Origin: Macropodus opercularis
Taxonomy: Eukaryota; Chordata; Actinopteri; Anabantiformes; Osphronemidae
Direction: 5' to 3'
Length of the DNA: 64,000 bases
Assembly: GCA_030770545.1 (NCBI GenBank)
Contig: JAUCMP010000028.1
Span: forward strand, 13,349,501-13,413,500
Shown: piece by piece, positions 1 to 19,339 of the stretch
Position numbering within the stretch: position 1 is the stretch's first letter
Layout of the letters: every line of letters begins with the position of its first letter
Made by a program: the position numbers and the translations under genes
Notes under the pieces: model-generated
The model's input: the letters and a program-made list of their open reading frames with translations, nothing else
Told to the model about the DNA's origin: nothing
The model's database searches: none

Positions 1-364
1 TTTTTAAATTTATGCTTAAATGATTTCATAAAACACAGCTGACTTGATCCAAACAGTAAAAAGTATAGAAAGCCCCAAAGATGTTCTGATTGAATTTAAC
101 AAGATTTCTGTCACACTGATGAAGCTTTAAAAGCTTTGTTAGAACAAGCTGAATTTTTATTTTTTTGAATAAATCAGTTGTTTTTTAGCTTTTTCTTTTT
201 AGGATAAGAACCAACCAGGACACATTTACTGGACCAGTTGTGGTTCTGTGAAGTCTGATCCATTTCAGTGATGAGTCAAAGTCTTTTAGTAGGTTTTCAG
301 TCTGTCACATCAGGACAAATCTGACTATTAATGATTTGATCTATGTCTTTGTTTCTTTATTCAG

Positions 365-6200
<5,836 letters not shown>

Positions 6201-6213
<13 letters not shown>

Positions 6214-6800
6214 TGATCCAGATGTTGAAGTAGCAGCCGTTTTTCTGACTGGTCCATGTTACTGAAAGGTCGAGTGGAGAGGAGAGATCCATACAACACT
6301 AACTGAGAGAAGAACCAGAAGAAGAGGAGACGACTCTCAGTCTGAACTGATCTGAGAACAGCTGCAGATCAGTGGATGTGGTCACTGTGCAGCTGCTCTG
6401 CTGCTTCTACACAGTAGAGTGTTTACCAGCTGCAGTGTATCTAACAGGACACGTGCATGTTAAAATACTTCAATATCAATGGCAGTAACAGATAAGGTGC
6501 AGGTTTCTGGAGTCTTTCCTCCAGTTGGCTGCAGCCAGTCAGTCACACTCATCACTTTAAAGCATCAATCATGAAATAATTAATGTCATTTATGTCTATA
6601 TTTTTATTTTCTAGGTTTCATCTGCTCTGTTTTTATTTTATTTTTTTATGTCTCCAGTGACAGAGGGGCTTTCCCTGTATTTTGCAGAGCTGTCGGTTTT
6701 GTTTTAATTCTCTTGTTTTCATCAGGAACTGATGACGCGACGCAGGTGTTGGTTTCTCAAATGATCAGGCTGTGAAATAAACAGGCTCTGCTTCACTACT
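6201..6800 (+). other. NLR last exon: three codons, stop and 3' UTR
   Basis: After Trp-Lys-Leu and TGA at 6211-6213 the exon continues as an untranslated region. A canonical AATAAA lies at 6776-6781, about 560 nt after the stop, and would set the transcript end near 6800. Confidence 0.65.
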
Positions 6801-9730
6801 GGCTTTGCTTTTCTTGAACAGCTTATATCATGAAAACGTTATTGTGCCAGGTTTTTATCTTTCTGAACATTGAGCTCTGTCTCCTGCGTATATTCCCACC
6901 CATCATTCTCTCTCTCTGTGATTCTTTGGTTTTATTTTACCTCCTGCTTTTTAAAACTTGGCCTCTTGACTTTTTTGTTGCTATATTAAAACACAATCCT
7001 CTAAATTTAATTTATTTCACTTAATATTTTTTTGGAAACACAGCTTGATTTTTCTACGTATAAATTATCCAGACAACCAACATGCGTCAGGTCTCCACTA
7101 ACCACATCTTGGCTGGTTTTGTCTTCCTGACTGTTTTCTTGGGGTAAAGTCTTTAACCGAGTTTAGTTCTACGTCTGTGCTACACTACAATTAAACTACT
7201 TCTACAAGTATTTTGCAAAGCTGGAGCTTCAATTACCAGAATATAAATCCAGTAAACTAGATATTAGATGTAAAGAGAGTGAGCGTGACTTCAGATCACT
7301 GGTTTAACTGCTAAACTCACCACAGCTTAGTAATGGACGGAGAAACGCCAACAACAGTTGAGCTGTTCTTGCGTCTCAGACACACAGAGCGTTGTTCTCT
7401 CCTGTTCATAGACGAGCAGAGTCTCTGACACCAACCAAACCTTTCATGTTCACGTTAAGGTTTAATATTTGTTCAGTCTTTGCTGGGAGTTTGATGTGAC
7501 ATCAGTATGATGAGCTGCATTTGCCCTGAGCCTGAATCACTTTCACTACATTTAAATGTTTGTGGTGTGTTTTGCTGTAAGTTTGGCTTTTTTAATAGGA
7601 GCTTTCTGTAATAATCGATCTACATATCTGGCATCTTATATGAATTTAGCTTTGTTTTATTTAGTAAAATGCTAATGAAACACAAAACACTGTAAACTGA
7701 CATGTTGGTCTGTTGAAGTACGGTAAACGTGTCCTAAAGGGACAGAACATGTTGCTGAGAACTGTCTGTTCCTGTCTTGTATCTGTTTTGGTTTTTGACT
7801 TCTGACACTAAAATGTTCTTTCAGTCGCTCCAGCTCCAACAAGTGTCAGACTTTGGTCAAAAGACAATTTTTGATGCTCCTCCAGATGAATGGATGAAGG
7901 GTTGCCCGGCCAACAAGCAGTAGAGAATCAGAGACCTAACAATTGAACTTGGGTCATTATTTAGCACCAACATGGTGAAGCTGTATAATTAAACTTGTCA
8001 TGACTCTCAGTTCAACCTGTTACATCTGTTACAGCTGCAAAGCCAAAAGGTTCATGCAGTGCACATAGTACAAAACCAAACACTGTTGTGAGGTGCAACT
8101 AGGAAAACAGTGAAAACACAGCGTCAACACGATGGAGCTGGAACTATTACAAGACCAGCTGGGTGAGATCCTGGTACTTTACAGGCTGAGCAGCTACTAG
8201 AAATGTGAGCACAAGCTAAAATCTCCACTGATAATCAGTTTGCTCAGGCTAATCACTAACAAAGCTTCCAAAACAGCGTCGTAGAAGGTATTTGGAGACT
8301 TTGTGCTAAGGTTCTGTTTCCCTACACGACTCCATCATGACCAGGGGAGGGAATTTGGAAACAAACTTGAGGAATATAGTGGAGTAAGGGGTCCAGGACC
8401 ACACCACCAACAGGGGGTGGTCAGGAGGGGAGATGGAGGTCAAAGGTCAGCCACATCCCCTGAACCCAGTGACCTTAACGTCTCCTACAGAGGAAAACAC
8501 CAAACTGGAAGCTGGAAGTCTTTTCTAAACCTCATTCAGAGCAAACACGTGATGGTGGAGACTCAACTATCAAACTGTTTCATTACAGACACTCAGAGTC
8601 CAGGAGTTTGTCTCTGCAGCTTTGACTTCCTTCACTTTTTCACAGTTTCTCCCAGAGAACCTGACCTGGAAAGTTTCATTCTGCTGCTTTTCACTGGAGG
8701 GAGCTGACCTTTGACCTTTGTGTTTGATGTGAAGTTGGTTTTAACTCTGTGATTAATCTGATGTGATTGTTCCAGGAGCGACTGTGTGATGTGCTGCTGT
8801 CTGAGAGAATCAGCTCTAAACACAATAGACTGTAGCTGCTGATTCAGTGATTAGCACATGTGTAATGAACAGAACAGATCACACATCTCACATCAGGCTG
8901 AGCAGAAAGAAAAGGGAAACAACGACACCAGAAGTGTTGCTTGTGTCCATCTACTCCATCACTTGGTTTTGTCGCCTTCACTGCAGAAAATCCAGCTTCA
9001 CAAACAAACATATTCTGCCTTGATGTTAGTCCAGAACACTGGCACAGTTGTTGTTTGAAACTTTCAAGGATGTCAACTTTTGAGGCCACTGTCATTTGTG
9101 ATCTCCAGCCGCACGGAAAGGAGCCATTCACCTGGTTTGTCCACAAATGGGCGTTTTTTCAAAATAAAAGATCAGTCAGACGCTGATAACAAAATATTTT
9201 TTAGTCAGACTTTGACTGACCAGCACCAAACGTAGACAGGACATGTGTGGTGGGAAGATGCTTGTCTGTGGGGCCACTGCAGAGTGTTGGACTCTGTTCT
9301 CTTGTCACAGGCCTTTGTTTGTTTTGTCCATCTGACAGCGATTCCCCGTCCATCTGTCAGAGAGCATAACAAACATCAATGACATTTAACGACAACACAC
9401 CTATAAATTTGACTGCACTGAAACATATTTAAGACGATTGATTCTTCACAATTTCTTGTATAAAGTCAGTTGCATAAAACACAGATGACAATGCTGCTCT
9501 TACCAACCACAGGACATTAGATATGAGTCTCTTTCTTTACTTTATCTGCAGCAGATGAGTCACGAGGATCCACATATAAAATACTTCTGTTAAAACTGGT
9601 AGCATCACTGTCGATTAGAGTAATGGACACTGTAAACACGCGTTTACACTTTTGCACACGCCCTCTATGGCCTCCTGTCTAAGGGGATTGTTTGCTCACG
9701 GCCTATATGTGGTCTTGGTCTCTACGACTG
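6800..9730. other. Non-coding stretch, no gene seen
   Basis: AT-rich DNA with only short chance reading frames. I find no splice-linked exons, RNA genes or recognisable element in it. Some old repeat fragments may be hidden. Confidence 0.5.
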
Positions 9731-10490
9731 GTTCAGTTACGAATCAGACCCACATCATATTTGTGTGATGCAGGTATTGGTGTTAACTCAGTGTCAGTGA
9801 GCAGCGTGTGACATGATGTGCGATGCTCAGAAATGGGACCATCACAGGAGTTGTGCACGACAGAAGTGAAACATTGTGTGTAAGTGTCACAGTTGACTTG
9901 TGTGTAGTCAGAGATGTGTGTGGGGCAGAAGAAAACAGCAAACAGTCTGTCTGATTTGTTCCCCACGCTTTGTTAATGTTATCTCTGGAAGTTGCATGTG
10001 TGGTTTTTTGCCTTCTTCATGGCAGTCAGCGATTGTCATTTCTAAGTCAGTGGAGAGCAATCGTTCTTCTCTTGACTTTCCCAGTGTCCATTCTGACAGG
10101 GAGGCAGCTTTCGTGCCTTCACACAGTTTGTCTACTGCAGCACGGTGAGCGTTGTTAGCACCATCAGTCTTTGGAGGAGGAGTCACGGTAGTTGAGGATT
10201 CACACCTACTCACTACCCTCACACCCCCTTTGTTCACATAACAAACCCATTCGTTACAGGTGTGAAGTGAAACCAAACTGGAGGATAAGTCTGTGGTCTG
10301 TACCAACGTCCCACAGACTGAAGAAGCTTCCTGGAAAGGTGGTGAAACGTTTCTACGAAATAGAAGAGTCCAGTTGCCTTGACTCAACCTTCAGACAACT
10401 TCACCTGATGACTGAGAGTCTTGTACGTGAACTACGTCCAGCGTGTCTGAGCTGCTTCACCTCCCAGTGACGGAGTCAGTCAAACTAGAG
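9730..10490. repeat. Possible dispersed-repeat block
   Basis: Contains cagactgaagaagcttcctgg and gtccagttgccttgactcaa (10313-10400), phrases I associate with high-copy fish retroelement tails, possibly Penelope-like. The minus strand has a 159-codon open frame (9908-10387) with no recognised domain. Identity rests on memory of common fish repeats and is weak. Confidence 0.3.
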
Positions 10491-10779
10491 AAACACAGTG
10501 TTTACTGTAGCACCAAACGAATCATTAGAGAACATGTGCATGTTTTTTATTCTTTTAGATTCTGTCTGATCTGATTGACTGACTGTTCTCTGTGTCTCTG
10601 TCTTTCTGTCACTGTTCTCCTCTCGCAACTTCACTGAGAAGGTTGGAGCTTCACAGGAAACACTGGGTCTCTGCTGTGACACTAACTGAGTTTAGTCAGT
10701 TAGACTGACTGACTCCAGCCTCTACTTTTATTCTTCTTTATATGATAACAGTCTTATACAGTCTTGCTTTCTTTCCTTT

Positions 10780-13100
10780 TAACTTAAACATTGTCTCAGC
10801 TGAATATTTAATCTTTGCTGACATACAGTATATTGCTCATAGTTTCCCAACTCACAGTTTTTAGAGCGTTCATTCATATCACGCTTTTCTCTTCTGTGCA
10901 TGAGCCGAACTAATTGATTGTCTGTTATCATGGTCATTAGCTCACCTGTATCTGCTTGCTGACATTCAGATGTTACCTGTATGGTCACCATCCCTTCTCC
11001 TTGGCAGCCAGCAGCCTGGATATCCCAGCCAATATTTTTCTGAAAGACTGGTGGTTAGTGTGAAGTCATATGCATCAGACTTTACATATGTGTAACCCTT
11101 CTCCCCTGGCAGGTGTATGTGGAGGTTTGTCAAGGTCAGGAGCAGGGTGACCAGGATCCCCGACTGAGGGCCCATCACCTGCTGCTCCTCGGATAGTAAA
11201 CATGTCTCTCATCACAGTTGACACAAAGTGAGAACTATTGTCTGATCATATAGTATCTGACGTCAAATCTGGGAAAAACCTCCATCCACAAAACCTTGAT
11301 GCTGCTTTGTTGTCTGCTTTAGCTGTTGGACAAGCTTCCATCCATCTACTGAGCCTCCAGTCTACTACAAACAGGTATTTATTCCTCCCACCCTGTCCAT
11401 CATGTCCACATAATCCATGATGACCACCACTCGGTCTGTAGTTTCCTCAACACCTGTCCTCTCGTTCTTGCATTTTCTTTATGGCAAAAGGTACAAATAC
11501 AAAATGTCCCTGACTACTTCTCCACAGAGCAGGTGAGGAGCAGCTTTTCTAACAGGCCCCTTTGGACCCAGAGTCTCTCTTCTGTCTATTTTTGTCTGCT
11601 AAATTATTGTCCTGTGTTCTCCAAGAGTCGTTTCTCTGCTGTGCAGGACATTTTAATATTCTAACTCTTTTGGTAGCTGCATGGCCTGAATCAATTGATC
11701 TGCACTATTGGATTAGTTGCTCTTACATCATGCACTAACCTATAGTTATTGGTGTTTAGCTTTCTTTTGGGAAAGATTACTCCTTGTTTTAATCAATACT
11801 CCTGCCTCTATTAATCCTTTTATTGCTTCTTTTATAAGTGGATTTTTTCAGTGTGTTAATCGTATTCCTGCTTTAACTTTAAACTGTGGAGGATCAGCAG
11901 ATTTAACTCATCCTACATCTGTTTTGTGTGTTGACCACATGTGAGGGAACCTGCTTTAACTGTTCTTCAGGCTCTTCTGTCAGTGACATTTGACTTATCA
12001 CTTCATCAGCTTGTCTGCAGGTAATTTTAACAAAACAATCAGAAGATTTTTGAATGTATTGACAGTCAGTAGGAAGCTACTCACCAGCTACTCCCAAGTC
12101 ATGTGACTCATGTTCTTCTGCTATGAGCAGAGTGACGTGTGGTGCTGAGCCTGGAACTTGAAACCATTCTTGATGTCTTTCAAGAAGCTTGACCATAGCT
12201 GCTGCTCCTTCAGGGACTATTATGACGTCATTGGATTTCTGCAGTGGTGTTATTTATCAGCTCATCCCAGCATTTTGCGTAGTTGTCCTGACTCTGATCA
12301 CCATCATCATCATGGTGCAGTGGAGAGAAAGAGTTGGTCCTTGAGCTTTCTCAGTTCTTCTGTCTGAGCTGCGTGAGTCTTCCTGCCAGAGCCTTACTCT
12401 GCTCTTCAACATGTTGTTTTTCAGCTCTGTTCACTTCCACACATGTTCAGAGAACATAGGAGCCTCCATTGCCATTAATCCAACCACATCATCATGTTTC
12501 TTCCTGACTTCTTCTGGCCTGGCTTTCTGCACCTTCAGCTTGAGGAGTGTTTTAGTGGTTTCATTTGGACTCCATTCATTTCCACTGTGCAGGAGCTGTG
12601 TAGCTGAGTGATTCCTTCTCTTCCTCCCTGTCAGACCTCTGCTCAGATTCCTCTGAGTCGTGGTGGTAGTTTAAAAGCATAAGTTCTATGCACTTAGTCG
12701 CATCTCGTGGGGACATTGTATGAGTCATTTTATTGTTGGCAGCTTGTTGTCTAATTATTTCATCCCATGATGGCTTCATCAGTCTTGATCAGTCTCTCTC
12801 TGGTGTCTCCGTCTCGTTTTCAGGTTTTCCATTTCAGCCTCATTTTCCAGCTTTGCTCTTTCACTCTTCTTCCTGCAGCCTCTCTGCTTCTCTCTCGAGC
12901 TTGTCTCTTAGTCTCTGTCCAGATCTGGACGCGTTAGACCAGTGTCTGTCTCTTTCCTCTCACACCTCTGTGTGTGTTGCTGTGCAGGTGGGTGAAAAAG
13001 AAACTGATGCCTCCATACATTTATCTGTCTACAATCTTCATTATACTTAAGCTTTTCCTCTCAGGTTCTGTCATGTCAACAAGTGCAGCTGTAAATTTAA
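10780..13100 (-). mobile_element. Heavily decayed endogenous retrovirus (third provirus)
   Basis: Retroviral pieces occur in gag-pol-env order along the minus strand. Near 11,960-11,780 the frame reads KSADPPQFKVKAGIRL, then NPLIKEAI and GLIEAGVLIKTRS, the start of a retroviral RT. Near 11,530-11,400 it reads FCHKENARTRG and, in another frame, VIMDYVDMMDRVGG, matching the zinc region and first catalytic Asp region of integrase. At 10,966-11,178 a hydrophobic N-terminus (MGPQSGILVTLLLTLT) looks like an Env signal peptide. The 12.1-13.0 kb part, charged and open for short stretches, may be gag. Many stops and deletions. No LTR recognised. Confidence 0.55.
10966..11178 (-). pseudogene. Env signal-peptide-like fragment of third provirus
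   Basis: 70-codon minus-strand frame beginning with a typical signal peptide (MGPQSGILVTLLLTLTNLH) and ending after a basic stretch. It sits just past the integrase remnant, where env would start. No SU motif is visible, so the call depends on context. Confidence 0.35.
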
Positions 13101-13529
13101 AGTCTCTTCTTAACTGCTGGCTGGTTTCTAATCTTGCTCAAATCTGAGCATTGTAATGTCTCCTCGTCTTCCTCACTTGTTTCGATGGATAAATCTGGAT
13201 ATGTTGGGGCTGTTACTTGTCTGCTCTTTGGCCCTTTCCTTTGTAAAAGTCACATGATGTGAAAAGTTGATGTTTGTGCTACTTCAATGACACCAGCTTG
13301 TGTTGCATTCAGGGCCACGTTAAAGGGATGATTATGTTGATGAGGAGTGAATTTAGTTAGATGTGGATGTACAGGAGTAAAGAGTCAGGGATCAGAGGAT
13401 GAACTGAATCAAACCTCTGAATAATATTAGATGTTTCACTGAGACACATTCAATGAAACTGCTTTGACTGAAGCTGAACTGCTTTTACCTTCAACTGCAG
13501 ACGTTTGACATGTCTAACGCTTTCATTCC

Positions 13530-13700
13530 AGTTGTGCTCAGAGACAGATCCCTCCAGCGTGTCCTGGGTCTCCTCAGGGCCTCTTCACTAAGCTCAACCC
13601 ATCACCGGTCGAGGCAGACGACCGCCCACCCTGAGTCTGGTTCTGCTGGAGGTTTCTTCCCAAAGGGGGAGTTTTTCCTCTCCACTGTGGCCTAGTGCTT
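13530..13700 (+). repeat. Teleost dispersed repeat (ACCGGTCGAGGCAGA type)
   Basis: Contains caacccatcaccggtcgagg, a cctgagtctggttctgctgg stretch, gaggtttcttcccaaagggg and gagtttttcctctccactgt. This string is very common in introns and UTRs of spiny-rayed fish. A reverse-orientation copy lies at about 46,689-46,988. Confidence 0.65.
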
Positions 13701-14617
13701 GCTCAGGGACGGGTTGCTGCACTATAACAGGTGCACACAACAGCAGACACATTGTCTGGACAGTGATCAATTCCAATAAACGCTAAATGATATTATTTAT
13801 GAGATTATTTATTATTTATTATTTATAAGCTGAAAGTAGAGTCGATGCACAGAGGATGAAGTTAACAGAACTTTACTACGAGTTGTCTGAACCTCAAATG
13901 AAGCTCAATGCCCCAAAATGTCAAAGCGTAGAAAACTATTAATGTTGGAGGGTAGAAGTTGGGATTAGTGCTTAATGTTGATGTTTCAGTGAACTGATCG
14001 TTTGCCACCGTTTGTCTGTCACACAGCTGTTGGTGCTTCTCACTGCTGTACTTTCAGGGATCATTTCTATAGTTTGTGACTTGAGAAATGTGTTTCTGCA
14101 GCGTATGGTCTCACCAACCACGATGATGAGTCTTGATGTTCTCTTCTGAGCGTGAAGCGGATAGAGAACAATGATTCATTTCATAAGTTCTCTGTTGTTG
14201 ATGACTGTTCTGTGCTTCCTAGTGGAGCATTGAGGAAGGGAACATGATCAGAGTGGCTGCAAACTAGTAAAATAGCAACTGGTTGTTTGAATGAGTGTTT
14301 TTCAGTTAAGGTAGAGTTGATTTTCACTCAGAGACTCTATGACATGTTGCTATTTAAGGGAAATCATAATATCAACTTGTCTGTGTGCTTTGCACTGTTT
14401 GATAAAGGTCCTACCAGCGTTATAGATGAAATGCCTCTTTACGTTGGTGAGTTTATATTGTGCTTGTGCCCATCAGGCTTGATTATCTACAATAATTCAA
14501 TATTTGTGTGGTGCTCAGGCACGTCGCCCCCTAGCTTCTGTGATCGACATCACGTCGTGTGCTATCACACGAGCACGAGACATAACTGGATAGAAAAGAC
14601 ACATTTATCTTGACAAT

Positions 14618-15640
14618 TGAATCACGCACACAGGAGTTTGAGTGAGTGAGTGAGCAGCCTCTGAGGTCGTCCGTCTCAGCAGCAGGTTGTCACGCTCTGA
14701 ACGGTTTATGCCGTAAACTCTGTTCGGCTTGTGGGTGGCTTTGGATCGAGGGAGCGTGTTCCTGCTCCTCCATCTTAGCCCCATCACAGCTCTGAGCTCT
14801 AAACCACACACACCACACTTTAACTAGAAGACCAATTGGATGAACTGACCTCAGATGCTGCTGCAGGCATCCAACAGTAACAAGTGTGGATCTTCTGATA
14901 ACATACTCATCCAACTGTTCACTCTCTTTGTACAGAGGAGGTGGGGTTAGCCCAACCCATTTGTTGGTCAGTCCTGTGGGATCCTATAGTTTTTAACCCT
15001 CCTTTTCACTCGTGGTGTTTAGTGATGTAGTTTGGGGGCAACGTCTTTGTTTTGCACCCTGGTAGAGATCGTTGTGAAGAAGAGTTGGTTCAAATACACA
15101 CAGTGGTTGGATGACACAGAGAGACAACCATGAAGAGAGAGAGAGAAAACGCTTTCTGTTCAGTCTAGTTCCCCTCACAAACGATCATTTTTGGACACAG
15201 TTGCTGTTTATGTCTACTGAGCTTCAAAGGTCAAGACAAGGTATTCAAGACATCACAGTCATACAAGCACACGTCATAACATAAATAATGATGGATGGTA
15301 AGGAGTCTGGAACATACGACTTGTTCATTAGAGAAGACACACACTCAGACTCGTAAAACTATCTGACAGAGTATCTATTGAATCACGCACACAGGAGTTT
15401 GAGTGAATGCAGCTTCTAAGGTCAAGACCCAACCTCCCGTTTCAAAACTCGCTCTCTTGATGTTCTGTTGGCTAAAAAAATGCATGAAAGTGCACTAGTG
15501 CCTCCTCCTCTTCCATCTGATCACCGTCTCAGCTCTGTGCTGAGAGGCTGTCTCTTTTTTTTTCCTGCAGAAGAAAAGTGTGGTGTGTTGCACCCTGGTA
15601 GAGATGGTGGTGGCAAAGAGTGGGTTGTGCAGCTATTTGA
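14618..15640 (+). repeat. Diverged local duplication
   Basis: attgaatcacgcacacagga plus gtttgagtga occurs at 14,618 and again at 15,378; ttgcaccctggtagagat occurs at about 15,054 and 15,590. The order is kept, so a block of several hundred bp appears duplicated, with indels. No coding content is seen. Confidence 0.5.
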
Positions 15641-15699
15641 GTTCATAGTGTTTTGCCAAACTGGTCGTCAGTAATTAATTTAATCATGTGTTTTTCCAG

Positions 15700-18600
15700 C
15701 CTAGGTGCTGTGATTTTCTGTTCTTAGTTATTGTGAAGCTTTTGATCGTTTGGTTATTTATCTCTGTGGTTCCTGTGCTAGGCAGCGTTTTTTTCCAGCG
15801 TTTCCAGATTTAGTTCTTGTTCCTCGTACCTCTGCCGAGGTTTCTGTTGTTTAATAGTAATGTTTCATAAAGACCTAATCAAATCACGTCAACATCCTTC
15901 TCTTCATCTGAGTTTGAATCCACACCATCCTGTCTGTTAGTCAAGTTGTAACAGCTTCATCCTCTCCCTGTTGGTCTTGAGGGTCAAGGGGATGTGGACG
16001 AAGGGTTGGATCGAGTTTGCTTTGACTACTTGTTACATCATCATCATAATTATTACACACAGTAAAGACACAGTTCTTATAGTAGTATAGTTATATCAGG
16101 AAACAGCAGGTCATTAAATGCACCAAACTGTTGGTTTACAGTTGTCATTGAAGTAAACAGAAACTTCACTATCTGTCATTGGGACTGATGATGCCTTCAG
16201 GTGCTCGCATTAAGCTCCCAAATCAGGACTAGAGGTTACGATCATGTCGTCTTGTGATGATTATAATGTGGATGCTGGGCTTCATCTGGGGGTGGACTGG
16301 CTTTAATTTATGCTGCTGCTACAGCACTGAACCAAATCCTTAAAGCATCAGGACACAAGCACAGGGTTGGGTTATGACAGAGCTTTTGGATTTGATGGGT
16401 TCATCAAATGTTAATCCCAAAATAAAATGTTTACTAATGTATTACAAGTTACAAAAAGCTGAGTTTCACACAAGGGGATGTTTTTTAGGTCACATTTGAC
16501 ATTTGAAGGGGCCCTCTGCCTCTGCTTCCACCTCCTGCCCTTCCTTTTTTGTTCTGGCTGCACTGACAAATACAAACATCTCTCTTTCCTGGTGAGGAAG
16601 AACCGTGTACAGCTTCTCTCACAGCCGGTTGGCAGCGTGGGAGACGAGTATGGGCAGGTCTCTAATGGTTCTGAGGGCGATGTGACCTGTCTCCTCACAG
16701 CTCATGTATGTGGACCGTGACTGTTGCAATCAGGACATATGTCAAAGTCAGCTGCCTCGTTTCGCATATTCTATATAGATCGTGGCTTAAAAGACACAAA
16801 ATACATGAATGCGTGTGCTGGAGGACCTCCTGGACACTTTGGTGGACCTGCTGGCTGCGTAGAGGCGCCACCTCAGCTGCCTTCAGTGCACTTAGACGGG
16901 TAGGCTGCCAAAGGATTGAAACGCTTATTACATTGTTTTGTTTCCTGAATCTTTATCATTTTCCTTCTGTGCTTTTTTTGACCCTTAACTGCTGCCGCGC
17001 ACTTTCAGCTACAGAAACTATTCTAGATGTTCAGTGAGCTTCTGTGGCAGATCAGCCTTCTCACCACGGGGTGGCGCTATGGTCTCAAATTTCTTCTCAT
17101 GTCATGTCTTTTCACACCTCTTTTGTCTTAACTCATGAAAGTTTTTTCTTATTGATAATGACTTTCTTCTACAAACCTCATGTTTAAAAAAAACAAAAGC
17201 AAGAATTTGTTAAAATATGAAAAAGCTCAACTGAATACAGATAACTGTGTGTGTTTCTTGCACATCACTATGTTCATCGGATTAGTTAAGACTGTTTGAT
17301 TGATTAGTAATTTTGCATACTTCCTCTGCGTCCTTTCAAAAATAAAAGCATCAATCCAATTTACTGCTTAAATCACAAGGCCATAGGGACATATTATACT
17401 ACAGTGTCTTTCAAACCTTTATCATTCTGTTCACATGGGTGTCCTGCATCTACAGATGCCACATATAACTCAATCAAGACATACTGGGATGGAATGTGCT
17501 GCCCAGTGTTAGAGCTGGTCATAGGGTGGGGCCAAAGATACACACTGGCAAATCATTGAGTAACGGCTATAAACAAAACACTGGACTGTTCTGAAGTGGC
17601 CTTTTCTTCTAGCACTGAGCTAAATCACCCTGGAAAGAGCTGGAGCAGCTCATTAGGAACGTGTCTGTTCACAGGTGGAGAGTTACACAAAGAGTTTGAA
17701 TGAGTGACAGCTTGTTCCTCCGGCCACTAGTGGACGTTGTGGGGTTTGTCTTAACCTCGTTATGAACGTTTGGTGTTACGATCTGCCATCTCGGATCAAG
17801 CAATCAATGACACGGCAGACAAGCGCAGCTATAACCAACAATGAGATGACAAATCAAAAAACTAAGACAGGCTATGAAAGACAAAAATCAGAATTCACGT
17901 AGCCTGGGCGTCTTCCAGAGCTGGGATGTGGGTGAAGAGTGAAGCACAGGTGGGTGACCTGACGAGCTGGCAACCAGAGGCGTAAATGAGGTGGAGTATC
18001 AATACAGGGGAGCTGAGGGGAAGGCCCCGGAACTGTGGGAACTGATTCCACAGGCTGATCAAGTGGGGAAAGCGCTGATGAGAGACGATGTTTGTTTCCT
18101 CTCAAAGCCTTTCTCAGCTACGTTATTACAGCCAGCCTGTCACTCATATGACATCATGTGACCTCACTGATGTTTTGGTGAATTCTGAGCTGATCTTTAC
18201 TGTTTCTGTTGTCGCTCTGATTCTGCATAATGACATTTATGTTTCAGTTAAACAATGTATTGTTGATTACTCTTATTACAGCAGCTTCTTTCCAGCTCAA
18301 GCAAAGAGGAACCAGTGGAACCTTCTAGACTGGACGTACTACAAACACAATTTAACACATGTAGTTGTACCTAAATGCATCAAATGGAACGTTGAGTGAC
18401 TGTCAACATCTCAGACTGAACCATGTCTGTCATCTAGTGCTGCGAGCATTAAGCTTCCTCGACACCTGTGGAGCATCATCCAGTTCGACCTGGTTGTTTC
18501 AGCACAACAACGAAGCGCTCTTCTACAGAGAGCAAATGAACGCCCCACCGCCACCAGCTGGACGCACTGGCTAAATGCGGTTCAACACAGTCCTGCTTCT

Positions 18601-18770
18601 GGTGAGACACGCAGGGAACAGACGGAGAAACTCTGACGACGCTGTGGCGCACTGGACATTTATGGCGCCAGGGCATCCTGTCCAGATCCCAGATCAGTCT
18701 TCTACTTAACGCTGTGTGGCCACTGGGACGGGGAGATTCTCACCTGCTTTGCTTCGGCGGAGCGATAATC
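15700..18770. other. Non-coding stretch, no gene seen
   Basis: Only short unsupported frames. A CTCF-like string ccacggggtggcgcta lies near 17,066-17,081 and ccactagtgg near 17,722. I see no exon series, RNA gene or assignable element. Confidence 0.45.
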
Positions 18771-18778
18771 AATTTTCG

Positions 18779-18793
18779 CCACTAGGTGGCAGC
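18779..18793 (+). promoter_or_regulatory. Strong CTCF-like motif
   Basis: CCACTAGGTGGCAGC fits the vertebrate CTCF core consensus (CCASYAGRKGGCRSY) at every position. It lies just upstream of the duplicated block at 18,814-19,330. Binding is inferred only from the motif. Confidence 0.5.
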
Positions 18794-18813
18794 GTGATGC
18801 GTTCACTGCCGCG

Positions 18814-18930
18814 GTGATCCCTGCATAGCAGGAGCCGAAGCAGACACAGACACAGAGCGCGAGCTGTAGCATTAGCAGCCAGAAGCGCTGGCTGAGCGGA
18901 CTGTGACTGTGTTGTTTCTGTGTTGCAGGT
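18814..18930 (+). repeat. Direct repeat, copy 1
   Basis: Shares tgatccctgcatagcaggag, gagctgtagcattagcagcc, agaagcgctggctgagcgga and ctgtgactgtgttg with copy 2, about 410 bp downstream. Copy 1 ends ttgcag followed by gtgaggaaa, a fair 5' splice site; it could be a non-coding first exon or a piece of an LTR-like element. Confidence 0.6.
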
Positions 18931-19222
18931 GAGGAAAGTGCACAAGCAGTATCATTGTTTGTAGGCTGAGCATTGCTCCTTCAGAGGCCATATGATCGTG
19001 TTAGATATTTAACTTTGTTTGTTTTGAAGTGACAGAAGTCACAAGTCATAATGTGAGCGCGCTATCGGTTCGTAGCATGTCGCTGCATTGAGTTACGTTG
19101 CTAAGGGTAATTATATGAACAGTGTTGTTCGAAGTGTTTGTTCATGTCACACTGTAAATTACGTTATTGTAATACCGTTAAGAAGCGGCTATGTATTTAG
19201 TTAATGGTCTATGATGTACGTG

Positions 19223-19330
19223 GTGACCCCTGCATAGCAGGAGAAGCAGACACAGAGCGGGAGCTGTAGCATTAGCAGCCAGAAGCGCTGGCTGAGCGGA
19301 CTGTGACTGTGTTGTGTTCTGTGTTGCAGT
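19223..19330 (+). repeat. Direct repeat, copy 2
   Basis: Second copy, lacking a few bases near gaagcagacacagagcggga. It ends gttgcag and runs on into ttcacattattaaagaaact, not a donor. The pair with an intervening 290 bp could be two terminal repeats of a short non-autonomous element or a plain duplication. Confidence 0.6.
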
Positions 19331-19339
19331 TCACATTAT

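Noticed and set aside
6830..7024. Hydrophobic 64-codon frame after the NLR 3' UTR
   Set aside because: T-rich non-coding DNA gives Leu/Phe-rich chance frames; no splice links or homology cues.
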